From Carpediemonas membranifera (Eukaryota; Fornicata), in the NCBI GenBank assembly GCA_019828565.1, contig JAHDYR010000064.1:496001-560000 (forward strand): a DNA stretch of 64,000 nt. Reading direction: 5' to 3'. Both the position numbers and the translations under genes were made by a program. The notes under the pieces are model-generated. The model did no database searches, was not told the DNA's origin, and saw only the letters and a program-made list of their open reading frames with translations. This document shows, one piece after another, positions 9,817-19,544 of this stretch (position 1 is its first letter; every line of letters begins with the position of its first letter).

Positions 9817-12800
9817 TCAGCGGCGGGGCTTGAAGTCAACCACCACGGCGTACCGGATGCGGACCTGATCCGTGTCGAACACGATGTATTCGTCGTAGAG
9901 CAGGTCATCCGCCGCCTTGTTCACCACGAGCTTGCCCGTGCCGATGGAGCTGGTGCGGCCGTTGTCGAGGGTGACCTCCGTGTGGCCGTCCTGCGGCACA
10001 ACCCACTTCCCGACGCCGCGGACCGAGTCACAGCCCTTGTCGAGCTCGGTCTTGTTCTCGATGTAGTGGGCGTGCTTGCAGTCCTTGGCGTTGCCTAGTG
10101 CCACTTCACACAGCAGCAGGACGCCCTTCTTGTTCTGGGCGGAGGGCCGGCAGTAGTTGGCGGCCTTCGTGACGCACTCTGCGGTGTAGACGCCCTTGCC
10201 GAACATGTAGCCGCTGGTCACGGCACAGGGCGGGGCCATGAGCAGGCCGTGCTCCATGATTCCGACGAGATTGGCCAGCCGGGACCCGTGCCAGAGCAGA
10301 CGGGTCGGTGCGAGGTCCGCCATGTCGTCCTTGCTGCAGACCCGGACGATCGAGTCGACCGACAGGCTATAGTCGTTGTGGGTCGGCCCGACCGTCTGGG
10401 CGATGGAGGTCCGAATGGCGGCCTCCACATCCGGGTCGATCTTGCTGCTGAGGCCAATGTCCAGGGCTGCATACTGCGTGTCTGCGATGTTGAGAGCCGG
10501 GTCGGGCTTGATAGCGGCCTGCTCGATGAGGGAGGCAGACCTGGCCATCTCGAGGAGGTCGTCGAGGAGGTCCGCCTCTGTCTTGACCGCCTCCATGGAC
10601 TTGATCAGCCTCGTAGAGTGTCGGTCCATGTTCCGCGGGATGATGGTGAAGTAGGCGTTGCACCTGAACTCCAGCTGGTGTGCCAGCGACCTCTTCGTCT
10701 CACCTTCCAGCTCACCGGCCGCCCTGGCCCTGTCGATCTCACCAACGATCGCCTCAATCGCCTTCAGAATCTCCATACCCTCGAGCACCTGGCTCTCGCT
10801 GAGCTGGCCGAGTGGCATGGCGGACATGTCGATCTCGTACTCGGCGAGGGCGACCTCGGAGAGCTTTGGGTTGAAGATGAGGTTGACGTATGCCTCGATG
10901 GCGGGATCCAGCTTGGAAGGTACCTTGCGGTACTCCGCGAGGTTGGTCTCGGCCTCCCGCTTGAACCCGACCTGCGCCGCGTAGTACTTGCCGGGCTTCT
11001 TGCTGAACTGGCCCGACATGAACTGATAGAAGTCGTTGCCGGTCTTGTCCATAAAGGTGCGACAGAACTCTAGCTTGGCGTCATCCAGGGTGGCGTGGGT
11101 GTGGGTTGTCGCCCGGTTGGGGTTCTGATCGTTGACCCGGCCCCATGAGATGTGGACGCAGTGACCGTCAGATGAAGTGTCATGCTCCAGAAGCTGCATC
11201 GAGTAGAATGAATTGGTGCCCTCCGAGAAGTTCGTCTTGTTGAGCATCACTGCCCATGTCCGCGGCTGTCCCTTGTACTTCCCGCAGTAGATGTGGTACT
11301 CGCCGCCCCTCCCCGCCTCGAAAAACGTCGGGTCGACTGGGACCTCCGCGCCGGCCTTGAGTGTGACCCGCTTAGGCCCTGCCGGTTTCTCTTCGGGTTC
11401 AGGTTCCGTCTTGCTGCGCTTGTCCGGGTTCGCGCTGATGAGGTCGTCGGGGATGGACTCGCTGACGGCGTTCAGGGCATTCTTCTGCATCGTGTGGACC
11501 ACGCGGGCCCGACAGTCGGCATGGAAGCTGGCGTCGGGGTTGAGCAGGTCGGCCTTCTCGATGAAGTGGGGCAGCGACCGGTCCGAGTCGAGAAAGGCGG
11601 TGAAGTCGTCCTCGGAGATGATCGCAATGTCCTTGTCGACCGCCTTCTTGGTGTTGCTCATCGACTCGACCTTGTCAAAGGACGGGCAGACGCACAGCGA
11701 CGTGGTCGTCACCTTCAGCGGGACGACGAAACCGCCGTCCGCCTCGACCTGCGAGGTGAGCACCTTACGGTTGGTCACCAGCTTGCCAATGAAGGTCACG
11801 GCCAGGCCAGACAACCGACTGGGCATGCACTTGGCGACTAGGGCATGGTCCTGGGGTAACACCGGGAAACGAGGGCCCAACGCCTTCTTCCGCTTGACTG
11901 GGTCAGGCTTGACCTGCTGGGGCTGGATGCCAGGCAGCGGGGCGCCGTACCCAGACCCTTGCGTCATGGCACCCATCATAGGGTAAGCGTCCTCGTCGTT
12001 GGGCTCGTCAAGGGCATCCGCGACCTCGTCGGCCAGCAGGAAGTCCGGCACGAAGTTGTCAGCGATCTTAGTCCGAGGATGGGGTGTGAATTCGTGCTCG
12101 TAAATCCAGTCGGGAATGAGGTTCGCCTTGAGGCCAGCCGGCCACACGAAGGGCTTCATCTCGGGGGTCAGCGTCCTGAACTTGCAGGAGCCCCACTCGT
12201 GGACGCCCGTGCAGCAGTACATGGTGTTGGCGGACACCAGGGGCTGGCCGCAGGAGGGGCATGGGGCCGGGACCCCGAAGAGGACAGCCTCGGCAATGAT
12301 CGGGATGAACACAGCCGCCGACCCCTTGTCGTGGGGAAGTCCGTTGATCTGGCAGATGTCCATGGCGTCGGCCTTCTTGAGCTCCATTGACGTCAGGAAG
12401 TCCCGGATTATTGCAAGCGAGAGCATCTGCGAGAGATAGTCCTCGGCGTCGGGCAGGATCCATGGCTCGTCAAGGTCCTGGTCGGCCGCTTCGTCCTGCC
12501 GTTTCTTCCAATCGGCTGCTTCCGGCTGTGGTGTGGCCTCAACGAGCTCCTTGAGCTTCAGAAAGTCGGCGGGGGCCAGCATGTTGGCGTTCATGAACTC
12601 TCCGACGCGGGGGTTCGCGCCAAGCCGCTTAGTTTCGCTCGTGCGCCACCTTGGAGAGATAAGGCACTTGGGGTGGTACCACATCTGCATCATGCCGTCG
12701 AAATGCCTCGAGGGGACGAGCTTGGCGACACGGAACTGGCCTTCACTGATACTGGACTTGCATCCTTTGCAAGACGCACGGCCTGACTTGGCGTATTCGG

Positions 12801-12837
12801 CCTCATATCTGAATTTGTCTCTTATTGCGGTGATCAT
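9817..12837 (-). CDS. PARP1: Poly(ADP-ribose) polymerase, PARP1 type
   Basis: The 1006-residue protein has near full PARP1 architecture and makes poly(ADP-ribose) from NAD+ at DNA breaks in the nucleus. In order: an N-terminal PARP-type zinc finger (EYAKSGRASCKGCKSSI ... WYHPKC, about 12-65); a PADR1/zinc-3 region (CPSCGQPL ... CC, about 125-240); BRCT (about 341-430); WGR (about 506-612, WAVMLNKTNFSEGTNSFY); helical regulatory domain (about 636-770); ART catalytic domain (about 846-1002). The catalytic H-Y-E set is present: LLWHGSR, GVYTAECVTKAANYC, and LLYDEYIVFDTDQVRIRY. Only one clear zinc finger precedes PADR1, where human PARP1 has two. The open frame continues upstream, but the start MITAIRDKF at 12837 fits the finger. 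It stops with TGA, with TGTAAA a few bases downstream. Confidence 0.93.
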   Translation of the reverse strand: MITAIRDKFRYEAEYAKSGRASCKGCKSSISEGQFRVAKLVPSRHFDGMMQMWYHPKCLISPRWRTSETKRLGANPRVGEFMNANMLAPADFLKLKELVEATPQPEAADWKKRQDEAADQDLDEPWILPDAEDYLSQMLSLAIIRDFLTSMELKKADAMDICQINGLPHDKGSAAVFIPIIAEAVLFGVPAPCPSCGQPLVSANTMYCCTGVHEWGSCKFRTLTPEMKPFVWPAGLKANLIPDWIYEHEFTPHPRTKIADNFVPDFLLADEVADALDEPNDEDAYPMMGAMTQGSGYGAPLPGIQPQQVKPDPVKRKKALGPRFPVLPQDHALVAKCMPSRLSGLAVTFIGKLVTNRKVLTSQVEADGGFVVPLKVTTTSLCVCPSFDKVESMSNTKKAVDKDIAIISEDDFTAFLDSDRSLPHFIEKADLLNPDASFHADCRARVVHTMQKNALNAVSESIPDDLISANPDKRSKTEPEPEEKPAGPKRVTLKAGAEVPVDPTFFEAGRGGEYHIYCGKYKGQPRTWAVMLNKTNFSEGTNSFYSMQLLEHDTSSDGHCVHISWGRVNDQNPNRATTHTHATLDDAKLEFCRTFMDKTGNDFYQFMSGQFSKKPGKYYAAQVGFKREAETNLAEYRKVPSKLDPAIEAYVNLIFNPKLSEVALAEYEIDMSAMPLGQLSESQVLEGMEILKAIEAIVGEIDRARAAGELEGETKRSLAHQLEFRCNAYFTIIPRNMDRHSTRLIKSMEAVKTEADLLDDLLEMARSASLIEQAAIKPDPALNIADTQYAALDIGLSSKIDPDVEAAIRTSIAQTVGPTHNDYSLSVDSIVRVCSKDDMADLAPTRLLWHGSRLANLVGIMEHGLLMAPPCAVTSGYMFGKGVYTAECVTKAANYCRPSAQNKKGVLLLCEVALGNAKDCKHAHYIENKTELDKGCDSVRGVGKWVVPQDGHTEVTLDNGRTSSIGTGKLVVNKAADDLLYDEYIVFDTDQVRIRYAVVVDFKPRR

Positions 12838-13016
12838 GAGGCGTCGTTGTCTTTTGCAGTGTCTCTTCTGATGACCCTCCTCGAGTCGACGCTCGCATGG
12901 CACCCTGCCTCGGTAGCAGAAGTAGCCCTGGCATCGCCCATGGCCGTGCAGACGACATATGCTCACAATAGTTCGACACGATAGTTTAAACTGGCGAAAC
13001 GCACTGAGACCATTGC

Positions 13017-14042
13017 TCAGACATGGAGCATCTCCACCGTGTTCCCGTGGGTGATGCCGAGCCACTCGCTGTGAAGGTTGCTCCACCGGATCTGGTTGAC
13101 CGGCGACGAGGCGTTGTAGCTGAGCATGGCCTCGTTGATCTCGCCGTTGTTCTCCGAGCCCTGCCCGATATCCCAGATCAGCGCACGGGAGTCACTGCCG
13201 CACGACGCCACGTGGACACTGGACTGTGGCGCCCAGTCGACGCTGCTGAGGGCCGACCCGTGGCCGCTGAGACGGGCGAGGGGCATGGACGGCAGACGGG
13301 AGTCGATAATCGTGACGGAGTTGCCCTCGCTGCCGGTGACGGCGAGGTAGTTGTTGTCCTGCTTGTTCCAGGAGACCCGCAGCAAGGGCTCAGCGGCCTC
13401 GTGGATGATCGTCGAGTGCTCCAGCGAGCGGAGGTCGAAAATGCGCAGCGACCTGTCACCACCCACAGTGGCGAATGTCTTGGGATCCTTGTAGCTGAGT
13501 GTGACATCGTATACGTCGTTGTCGTGGGCGATGAGCTTGGCAATGGGCTTCTGCTCGACCAGGTCCCACGCGGTGCACGTGGTGTCCACAGACGAGACCA
13601 CGAGCAGGGAGAGGTCCAGTGTGGACCAGTCCAGGGAGGTCAGAGGGGCGCAGAACTCGGTCGACTTGTTGTGGTTCAGCGTGACCTTGTCGACGACCTT
13701 GCCCTTCTCGTTGGACCACGTCCACATCCTGAGGTAGTCGCCGCACGTGACGATGAGGTCCTTGTTGCTTGGATCGTCGCTGGGCATGAACATCACCTTC
13801 GTCGCAGGGTATGGATGATCGAAGCTCCCAACCTGCTTAATCTCCCGTGCCTGTTCATCCCACTGGATGACCTCTATGTAGTTCGTGTAGTCTTCCTCAA
13901 ATGTGCCCACGGCCATGCGATATGGCTGGTCGCTCCTTTGAGACCATGAGCAGGCGTACACAGCCGGAGCTTTTGATACATATCTTCTAAGCACGGATGT
14001 GTCGTTGTTTCCACCGACCTTGATGTTCTGTTCGCTGTCCAT
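13017..14042 (-). CDS. DCAF7: WD40 protein DCAF7/WDR68 (AN11/TTG1 family)
   Basis: The 341-residue protein is collinear with DCAF7/WDR68, a seven-bladed scaffold for DYRK/HIPK kinases and for cullin-4 ligases in animals. Diagnostic segments match closely: YACSWSQR, MAVGTFEEDYTNYIEV, SFDHPYPATKVMFMP, GDYLRMWTW, STEFCAPLTSLDW, SSVDTTCTAWDL, LIAHDNDVYDV, DRSLRIFDLRSLEHSTII, LLRVSWNKQDNNYLA, WAPQSSVHVAS and RALIWDI. Length equals the animal protein. The start chosen is ATG 14042 (MDSEQNIKVGG); the open frame upstream to 14087 begins with GTG, not ATG. In plants the homologue TTG1 works with bHLH/MYB factors; the partner here is unknown. The stop is TGA. Confidence 0.88.
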   Translation of the reverse strand: MDSEQNIKVGGNNDTSVLRRYVSKAPAVYACSWSQRSDQPYRMAVGTFEEDYTNYIEVIQWDEQAREIKQVGSFDHPYPATKVMFMPSDDPSNKDLIVTCGDYLRMWTWSNEKGKVVDKVTLNHNKSTEFCAPLTSLDWSTLDLSLLVVSSVDTTCTAWDLVEQKPIAKLIAHDNDVYDVTLSYKDPKTFATVGGDRSLRIFDLRSLEHSTIIHEAAEPLLRVSWNKQDNNYLAVTGSEGNSVTIIDSRLPSMPLARLSGHGSALSSVDWAPQSSVHVASCGSDSRALIWDIGQGSENNGEINEAMLSYNASSPVNQIRWSNLHSEWLGITHGNTVEMLHV

Positions 14043-14243
14043 TTGGATGGACGAGTCGCGCGAATTTGAAGTTCCCGTAAACTGCACCTCGGAAGCCGAT
14101 ACCGACGCAGGAGCATAGCAGCAAGTAGTAGCATGAGCATTGCCCCCCAGACAGTGGGTAGCAGCCTTGGCCTGTCAGCAAAACATGGTTTTTAAATCTG
14201 GGAACATTGGCAGCTGGGACCGCCACAGGGCCTGCCGAATAAT

Positions 14244-15715
14244 TTACACCTTGGCGCACACGAGCTTGTGCTTCTTCCAGTCGGCCTTCTGGCACTCCCG
14301 CGAGCAGTACATGACCTTTTTGCACCGCGAGCACCGCAGCAGCTTGCCGCTGATGCCCTCGGTGCTGCCGCAGCATGCGCATCGGTCGACCTCGGCAACC
14401 GAGGAGAAGTCCTCGCCGCCGTAGAGCTGACCGAGCGCCTTGAGGTCGTCGTTGTGGCTGATCGCCTTCAGATTCGCCTCGACCTTCGCGGCGAGCTTCT
14501 CTGCGGTGAAGGGGCCGAGCTCCTCCTCGAACTCCTCGAGCAGCGCCTTGCGCGCAGTCATGACGTCGATCTCATGGATCTGGAAGAAGCTGTCGCGCGG
14601 CTTGGCCTGAGGCAGATTGCTCTGCATCTCGAGCGCGGTCAGCTGCGTCTTCACGTCGCGCATCGCCTCGATCTTCTGGATGACGCGGGGCGTGAGGAGG
14701 CTCTTGCCGATGTACACGAGCTCCTCCCTGTCGCGCTCGGTCATGTTGCCCTCGTTGAACCACTGCGACGCCGCGATCGCCCAGAGCACGAGCCACGCCT
14801 GCACCTCTGGCAGCGTGACCTCCTGCCGCTGTACCGCGCGGAGCTCGGTCCACTGGCCGGCCTGGAAGTGCTCATACGCCTTGCTCTGACCCTTGAACGT
14901 CATCTCGCGGCGCCACGGCTTCTTCTCAACGAGCGGGCGGACAAGCGAGAGAAGATGGCACTCCGCCATGAGGTGGCGCTTCAGCTCGAACTGGGCCGGC
15001 TGCGACATGGCCGTGGCCAGGTAGCGCAGCGCGGAAAGGGCGCACATGGCGCACTCGAATCGGGTCTCCTTCACCATGCGAGCCAGCTGGACACGCGGCG
15101 GCTCTGAGGGGTACAACTTGGCGTCCAGCCCGCTGTCGCCAGTGGTTGACCGCTTGCCGTGCAGGAAGTCGTTGTCGTCCCACTCGATTGTCCCAGACGC
15201 CAGCCATTGCACCTGAGCTACGGCCCAGTCCGCCAGCGAGATCAGGTCGGTCTTCTCGAGCGCGTCGAAGGCGCTTTGGTCGTCGAGCACGGCCTCGAGG
15301 AGGTTAGCGAGGCAGAGCTCATGGTAAAGCAGGAGGTAGATGCGCGTGACGGGCAGCGACGCCAGCTCCTTGCCGATCGCCTCTGACGTGCTGCTTAGCA
15401 CGTGGGCCCGGACCATCGCCGCAGCGGTGAGCTCGCGGATGAGGACGCCGAGCTTGCGGTAGCCTGAAGACTCGTGGACGAAATACCGCGTGACGAGCTC
15501 CTCGCGCTTCGCAACGACATCCTGATGGGCGCGGACATTCAAGCGCTGGATCCTCTCGTGCTGTGTCCACCAGTTGATGCTCCCCTCGGTCGTTTTAGAG
15601 CCATACTCTGTCAACTTGAACGCCCGCAGGTTTTTGATGATGCTGAGTAACAATCCCGCAGACATAACACGTACTCTTCCAGCTCGACCTCGCCAATAAC
15701 CTCTCCAAAGTCCAT
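14244..15715 (-). CDS. ZMYND10: ZMYND10, dynein-arm assembly factor
   Basis: Exons 15715-15675 and 15642-14244 give 479 residues. ZMYND10 is a cytoplasmic co-chaperone needed for assembly of inner and outer axonemal dynein arms. The spliced N-terminus, GEVELEDIIKNLRAFKL then NWWTQHERIQRLN, parallels the start of the animal protein (helical LxxxG ... QQHExLxxLN). The middle is an alpha-helical repeat region with CAMCALSALRYLATAM. The C-terminal MYND zinc finger (about residues 437-476) has CACCGS, LLRCSRCKKVMYCSRECQ and WKKHKLVC. An unspliced start at 15761 gives an unrelated N-terminus. The stop codon overlaps TAAA. Its presence implies a ciliated cell (inference from the family). Confidence 0.85.
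15643..15674 (-). other. 32-nt spliceosomal intron
   Basis: Minus strand: starts GTACGT, ends TTGTTACTCAG. Excision converts the N-terminus to one that aligns with ZMYND10. A 28-nt alternative starting GTGTTA would leave the frame broken. Confidence 0.65.
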
Positions 15716-15764
15716 GGCGGCTGTACTGGCAAGTCAATTTATGCCATAAAATGCACGGCAACGC

Positions 15765-15844
15765 AACCCCGGGTCTGGCAAGTGTGGCAGGAAGCGACTG
15801 ACCTATCCGGGTTTACTCCATATCAACATCGCCCTCCTCCTCGG
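15765..15844. repeat. 80-bp sequence identical to the HSP110 gene 3' end
   Basis: These 80 bases are identical to 46729-46808, which hold the last codons (EEGDVDME), the stop and 48 bp of 3' flank of the HSP110-like gene. Here they lie about 190 bp beyond the stop of the Gryzun-like gene, in the same orientation as its transcription, and straddle the outer boundary of inverted arm A (15786). Confidence 0.9.
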
Positions 15845-16028
15845 CCTTGTCCCTGTGCTCGTGTCGTGGGCCATGCTGGTAGCCAGCGAATGCTTCCTGA
15901 TCAAGTTCTTTATGGCTATATCACGTCGCTGCCTGGGCCACGTTGGCCTCTGCGTCAACCGTAGATCCCTTCCTGGACAGCGCCTCGTCCTCGGCCCGCG
16001 AGCCGCCGACCAGTGGGCGGCATGAGCA

Positions 16029-17750
16029 TCAACCCGTGTACAAGTGGCGGGACCCGTTGATCTCGACAGACACCAGCACCACGCCGTCAGGCTCCGCGGC
16101 GCACTGGAACTCTGTCTCGACCGTCCCATGGCCCAAAAGCTGCACGTGGCGCTTGACGGAGCCCAGCGGGGGACACACCGACGTCAGCCTCGGATCCCCG
16201 TCACCAGGCAGCATCTGCACCGGCGTCGCCATCAGCGAGTGGGCGTCTGCCGTGGCTTGCAGGGGCGACTCTGGTCTGCTGAAGTCGGGCGAGGACACGC
16301 CCGAGTCCGACCCCAGCAGCGCGGAGAAGTCCATCGTGGGCACCGCCATGCCGGCCCGGGGCGTCGTAGCGGAGGCCTCGGCTTCGCTTGAAGGAACCCG
16401 CCACAGCAGCTCGATGCACGCCTTCTGCGCCATGATAGTCGTGTTCCGCAGCGCCACGGTCACTGGGAACACGTCTGTGCCCGCACCCCGCCGGATGGCG
16501 ACGTCCACCGCCTCCCTGTCCGAGGCAGACTTCTCGGGCGGGGTGACAGGCCCTGAGGCGACGTACACGCCGCACGGCCGCACCCGGTCGCCGTCGTGGA
16601 ATGTGACGACGAACCGCACCGTCAGCTGGCACGTCGCCTCCTCGTCGAGCGGCACCACAGGTCGGGTGACGCCGTCGTCCTCGGGGATGGAGAAGTGCCC
16701 GAGTCTGAGGGCAACGGTCGTCATGTTGACAACGGCGTTCCTCGTGTCCGGGGTGGCAACCGACGACGCGGTTGTCAACGATGCGAGGGCGTCAGCGGTC
16801 GACATTGCGAAGCTGAGCGTGGTGGACTCCGACGCCCGCAGGTTCCTCTGCCAGGGTTGGTCAGGGCGGACGGCCGTGGAGCCATCCCGGGACACGATGC
16901 AGATGTCGTCGATCGAGATCTCGGCGGGGAACTCGCCAATGATGGGCAGGTTGTTGGCGAGAGTGACCACGATGGGGTCGACGCTGACCTGGCTCAGCAG
17001 CACAGGCATGGCCAGCTCGACTGGCCGCTTGGCCTCCAGCTGCAGGTCGAAGATGCTCATGCGCTCCTGAACCTCATGGATGTCCGCGTTGAACGACGAG
17101 TATGCCCGCTGGGGGATCCTGGCGATGTAGGGCAGGAGCGTGCGGGGCATCAGGTCCAGCTCGTCGGACGTCGCGGGGGCCCAGCCCGGCGGCTTAGCGG
17201 CCTCGGGGCACGAGATGATCCGTATCGACGCCCGCACGGCACCGAGCACGGCCGGCTGGAGGGCGGACGCCGCTGCCAGGGGGTAGAGGGCGTACAGCGT
17301 CCCGTCAATGTGGCGCAGGGCAACAGGCTGGGTGTTCTCGACAATGCCCTTGTCCTTGGCGGCCTGCTCGGCCTGCGCGTCCTTGCTATCGACGAGGGAC
17401 GACGAGAACTGGGCCGGTGTGCGGGAGCTGGAGGACTCGATGGCGAAGCGCGTCGTCATCGCGATGTTGGCGGGATCAATGTCGTATCTGTCGGGGAAAT
17501 GGATGGCAAGGATCACCAGAACGGTCTCTCCGATGATGATAAACGGCCGGGAGATCCGCGCGGGCGTCAGGCCGAGCGATATGGCCTCATGGTGCTCGTC
17601 CAGGAATGAATCCATCGGAAAGTCCCCGGGATCTGTTGGAATGGCCGGGATAAAGATCTCTGCCGTCGGTTGCTCTGTCATCGGTTGGCTTGCATCATAA
17701 GCCGATCGGGTCTGGACGAGGTGGGGCGTCAGCCGCACGTGCTGTGCCAT
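16029..17750 (-). CDS. Gryzun/TRAPP C-terminal-like protein, copy A
   Basis: The 573-residue protein has no sharp catalytic motif. It reads as a chain of Ig-like beta domains: PVELAMPVLLSQVSVDPIVV, then NNLPIIGEFPAEISIDDICIV, a CQLTVRFVVTFHDGDRV strand set, and a final strand block FQCAAEPDGVVLVSVEI. This pattern resembles the Gryzun-type C-terminal domains of TRAPP subunits (TRAPPC8/9/10/11/13), which tether vesicles at the Golgi; assignment is by fold-like pattern only. A distant paralogue may be the gene at 59736. It lies head-to-head with CCT delta, 204 bp apart, and is duplicated in arm B. After its TGA the same frame stays open for about 35 codons. An internal ATG at 17681 (MTEQPTAEIF) is an alternative start. 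Confidence 0.55.
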   Translation of the reverse strand: MAQHVRLTPHLVQTRSAYDASQPMTEQPTAEIFIPAIPTDPGDFPMDSFLDEHHEAISLGLTPARISRPFIIIGETVLVILAIHFPDRYDIDPANIAMTTRFAIESSSSRTPAQFSSSLVDSKDAQAEQAAKDKGIVENTQPVALRHIDGTLYALYPLAAASALQPAVLGAVRASIRIISCPEAAKPPGWAPATSDELDLMPRTLLPYIARIPQRAYSSFNADIHEVQERMSIFDLQLEAKRPVELAMPVLLSQVSVDPIVVTLANNLPIIGEFPAEISIDDICIVSRDGSTAVRPDQPWQRNLRASESTTLSFAMSTADALASLTTASSVATPDTRNAVVNMTTVALRLGHFSIPEDDGVTRPVVPLDEEATCQLTVRFVVTFHDGDRVRPCGVYVASGPVTPPEKSASDREAVDVAIRRGAGTDVFPVTVALRNTTIMAQKACIELLWRVPSSEAEASATTPRAGMAVPTMDFSALLGSDSGVSSPDFSRPESPLQATADAHSLMATPVQMLPGDGDPRLTSVCPPLGSVKRHVQLLGHGTVETEFQCAAEPDGVVLVSVEINGSRHLYTG

Positions 17751-17954
17751 GAGGCTAGCCAGTACGCATTGCGGGCTGGGGTTGCGGTTGGCTCGAAGGC
17801 TGGCTCGATGACAGCGGATTCATGCCAGTTCTGGGATCGATATCTGCCTCCGCACTCACTATACCCTCCACTTGCCGTCTGCACGACTGCCGGGCGAGCT
17901 GTCGGCCGCGGGTGCAAAACTGCGCGATATTGGCAGAAGAATTTTGTCCAGGAA

Positions 17955-19544
17955 ATGGCGCCAACCAGCAGCGCGAAGAGCGAGGACGTTCGGACAACTA
18001 ATATTGCCGCCGCGGAAGAGGTTCTATCCGCGATTAGAACGTCTCTCGGCCCCAGAGGCATGGACAAGATGGTGATCACCGGAAAGGGCGACGTGCTGAT
18101 CTCGAACGACGGCGCGACGATCATGAAGGAGCTTGAGGCGCGCCACCCGGCGGCCCGTCTCCTCATCGAGCTCTCGAAGGCTCAGGATGTCGAGGCTGGC
18201 GACGGCACCACGTCTGTTGTCGTCATGTGCTGCTCACTGCTGCACGAGTGCCCGAACCTGCTGAAGATGGGCCTGCACCCGTCGGTCATCTCTCGCGGCT
18301 ACGGCAAGGCCGCGGCGAAGGCGGAGGAGATCCTCGACTCGATGAGCATTGATCTGGACCTGGACCCGTCCAACGTCCGCAAGACCCTCATCACTGCCGC
18401 CAAGACGTCGCTGTCGTCGAAGGTCGTGAGCCAGTACAGCAAGTGGCTCGCGCCTATCGCCGTCGACGCTGTCTCGGCCATCTGCGACCCGCTTAACGAC
18501 GACAACGTCAACCTCGACGACATCCGCGTGGTCAAGCTTGCGGGCGACACAATCGACCGGACGGAGCTCATCAAGGGCCTCTGCTTCCCCCGCAAGGTGT
18601 CGCACGTCGCCAACGGCCCGACGTCGATCAGCAACGCCAAGATCGCGTTCATCCAGTTCTGCCTCTCGGCGCCCAAGACGACGATGGACTCGTCTGTGGT
18701 CGTCTCGGACTACCAGCAGATGGACCGCCTGATCCGCGAGGAACGGCGCTACATCCTGACGATGTGCAAGAAGATCAAGGCGTCTGGCTGCAACGTCGTC
18801 CTGATCCAGAAGAGCATCCTGCGTGACGCAGTCTCCGAGATCGCGCTCGCGTTTCTCGCCAAGATGGGCATCATGGTGGTGCGCAACATCGAGCGCGAAG
18901 ACGCCTCGTTCGTCTGCCGCACCGTCGGCTGCAAGCCCATCGCGTCGATCGAGCACTTCACCGCCGACAAGCTCGGCCACGCCTTCATCGCGGAGGAGAT
19001 CGAGCTTTCTGGCAAGCGCATGGTCCGCGTCATCCGTGACGATCCCGCCCTGCCCCAGCCCGAGCACAGCGCGAAGACCATCACCGTCCTCGTGCGCGGC
19101 GTCAATAAGCTGATCCTCGACGAGGCTGACCGCTCGCTGCATGACGCGCTGTGCGTCATCCGCTCGCTCGTGAAGAAGAAGAAGCAGCTCCCCGGCGGTG
19201 GCGCCGCGGAGATCGAGCTCGCGATGCGCCTCGACGAGTACGCGCAGACGCTCAGCGGCCTCGAGAGCTACGTCGTCAAGGCGTACGCTAACGCCTTCGA
19301 GCTGATCCCATACACGCTCGCCGAGAACGCCGGGCTGAACCCCATCGCGACTGTCACCAAGCTGCGCTCGGAGCACAACAAGGGCGTGACGATGGCCGGC
19401 ATCCACGTCAAGAAGGGCGACATCCTCGACATGCGGGCCAAGAAGGTCATCCAGCCGACACTGGTGACGTCGTCGGCCGTCAAGCTCGCCACGGAAACTG
19501 CCCAGATGATCTTGAAGATCTCCGATATTGTCGCTGCAAGGTAA
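17955..19544 (+). CDS. CCT4: T-complex protein 1 subunit delta (CCT4), copy 1
   Basis: The 529-residue subunit belongs to the cytosolic group II chaperonin TRiC/CCT, which folds actin, tubulin and other proteins. It starts MAPTSSAKSEDVRTTNIAAA at 17955; upstream open sequence is not conserved. Chaperonin signatures are present: TSLGPRGMDKMV, ISNDGATIMKELE, VEAGDGTTSVVVM (ATPase Asp) and ALCVIRSLVKKK. Delta-type features include QMDRLIREERRYILTMCKKI and GCNVVLIQKSILRDAV. Length equals the family norm. It is present three times in this window with identical protein. The stop reads TAAATAG, so TAAA overlaps it. It shares a short divergent promoter region with the Gryzun-like gene. Confidence 0.95.
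   Translation: MAPTSSAKSEDVRTTNIAAAEEVLSAIRTSLGPRGMDKMVITGKGDVLISNDGATIMKELEARHPAARLLIELSKAQDVEAGDGTTSVVVMCCSLLHECPNLLKMGLHPSVISRGYGKAAAKAEEILDSMSIDLDLDPSNVRKTLITAAKTSLSSKVVSQYSKWLAPIAVDAVSAICDPLNDDNVNLDDIRVVKLAGDTIDRTELIKGLCFPRKVSHVANGPTSISNAKIAFIQFCLSAPKTTMDSSVVVSDYQQMDRLIREERRYILTMCKKIKASGCNVVLIQKSILRDAVSEIALAFLAKMGIMVVRNIEREDASFVCRTVGCKPIASIEHFTADKLGHAFIAEEIELSGKRMVRVIRDDPALPQPEHSAKTITVLVRGVNKLILDEADRSLHDALCVIRSLVKKKKQLPGGGAAEIELAMRLDEYAQTLSGLESYVVKAYANAFELIPYTLAENAGLNPIATVTKLRSEHNKGVTMAGIHVKKGDILDMRAKKVIQPTLVTSSAVKLATETAQMILKISDIVAAR

Noticed and set aside
15782-15964. Plus-strand hydrophobic frame beginning in the HSP110-tail repeat (INIALLLGLVPVLVSWAMLV)
   Set aside because: No ATG in either arm; its first part is the antisense of the acidic HSP110 tail, so the hydrophobicity is an artefact.
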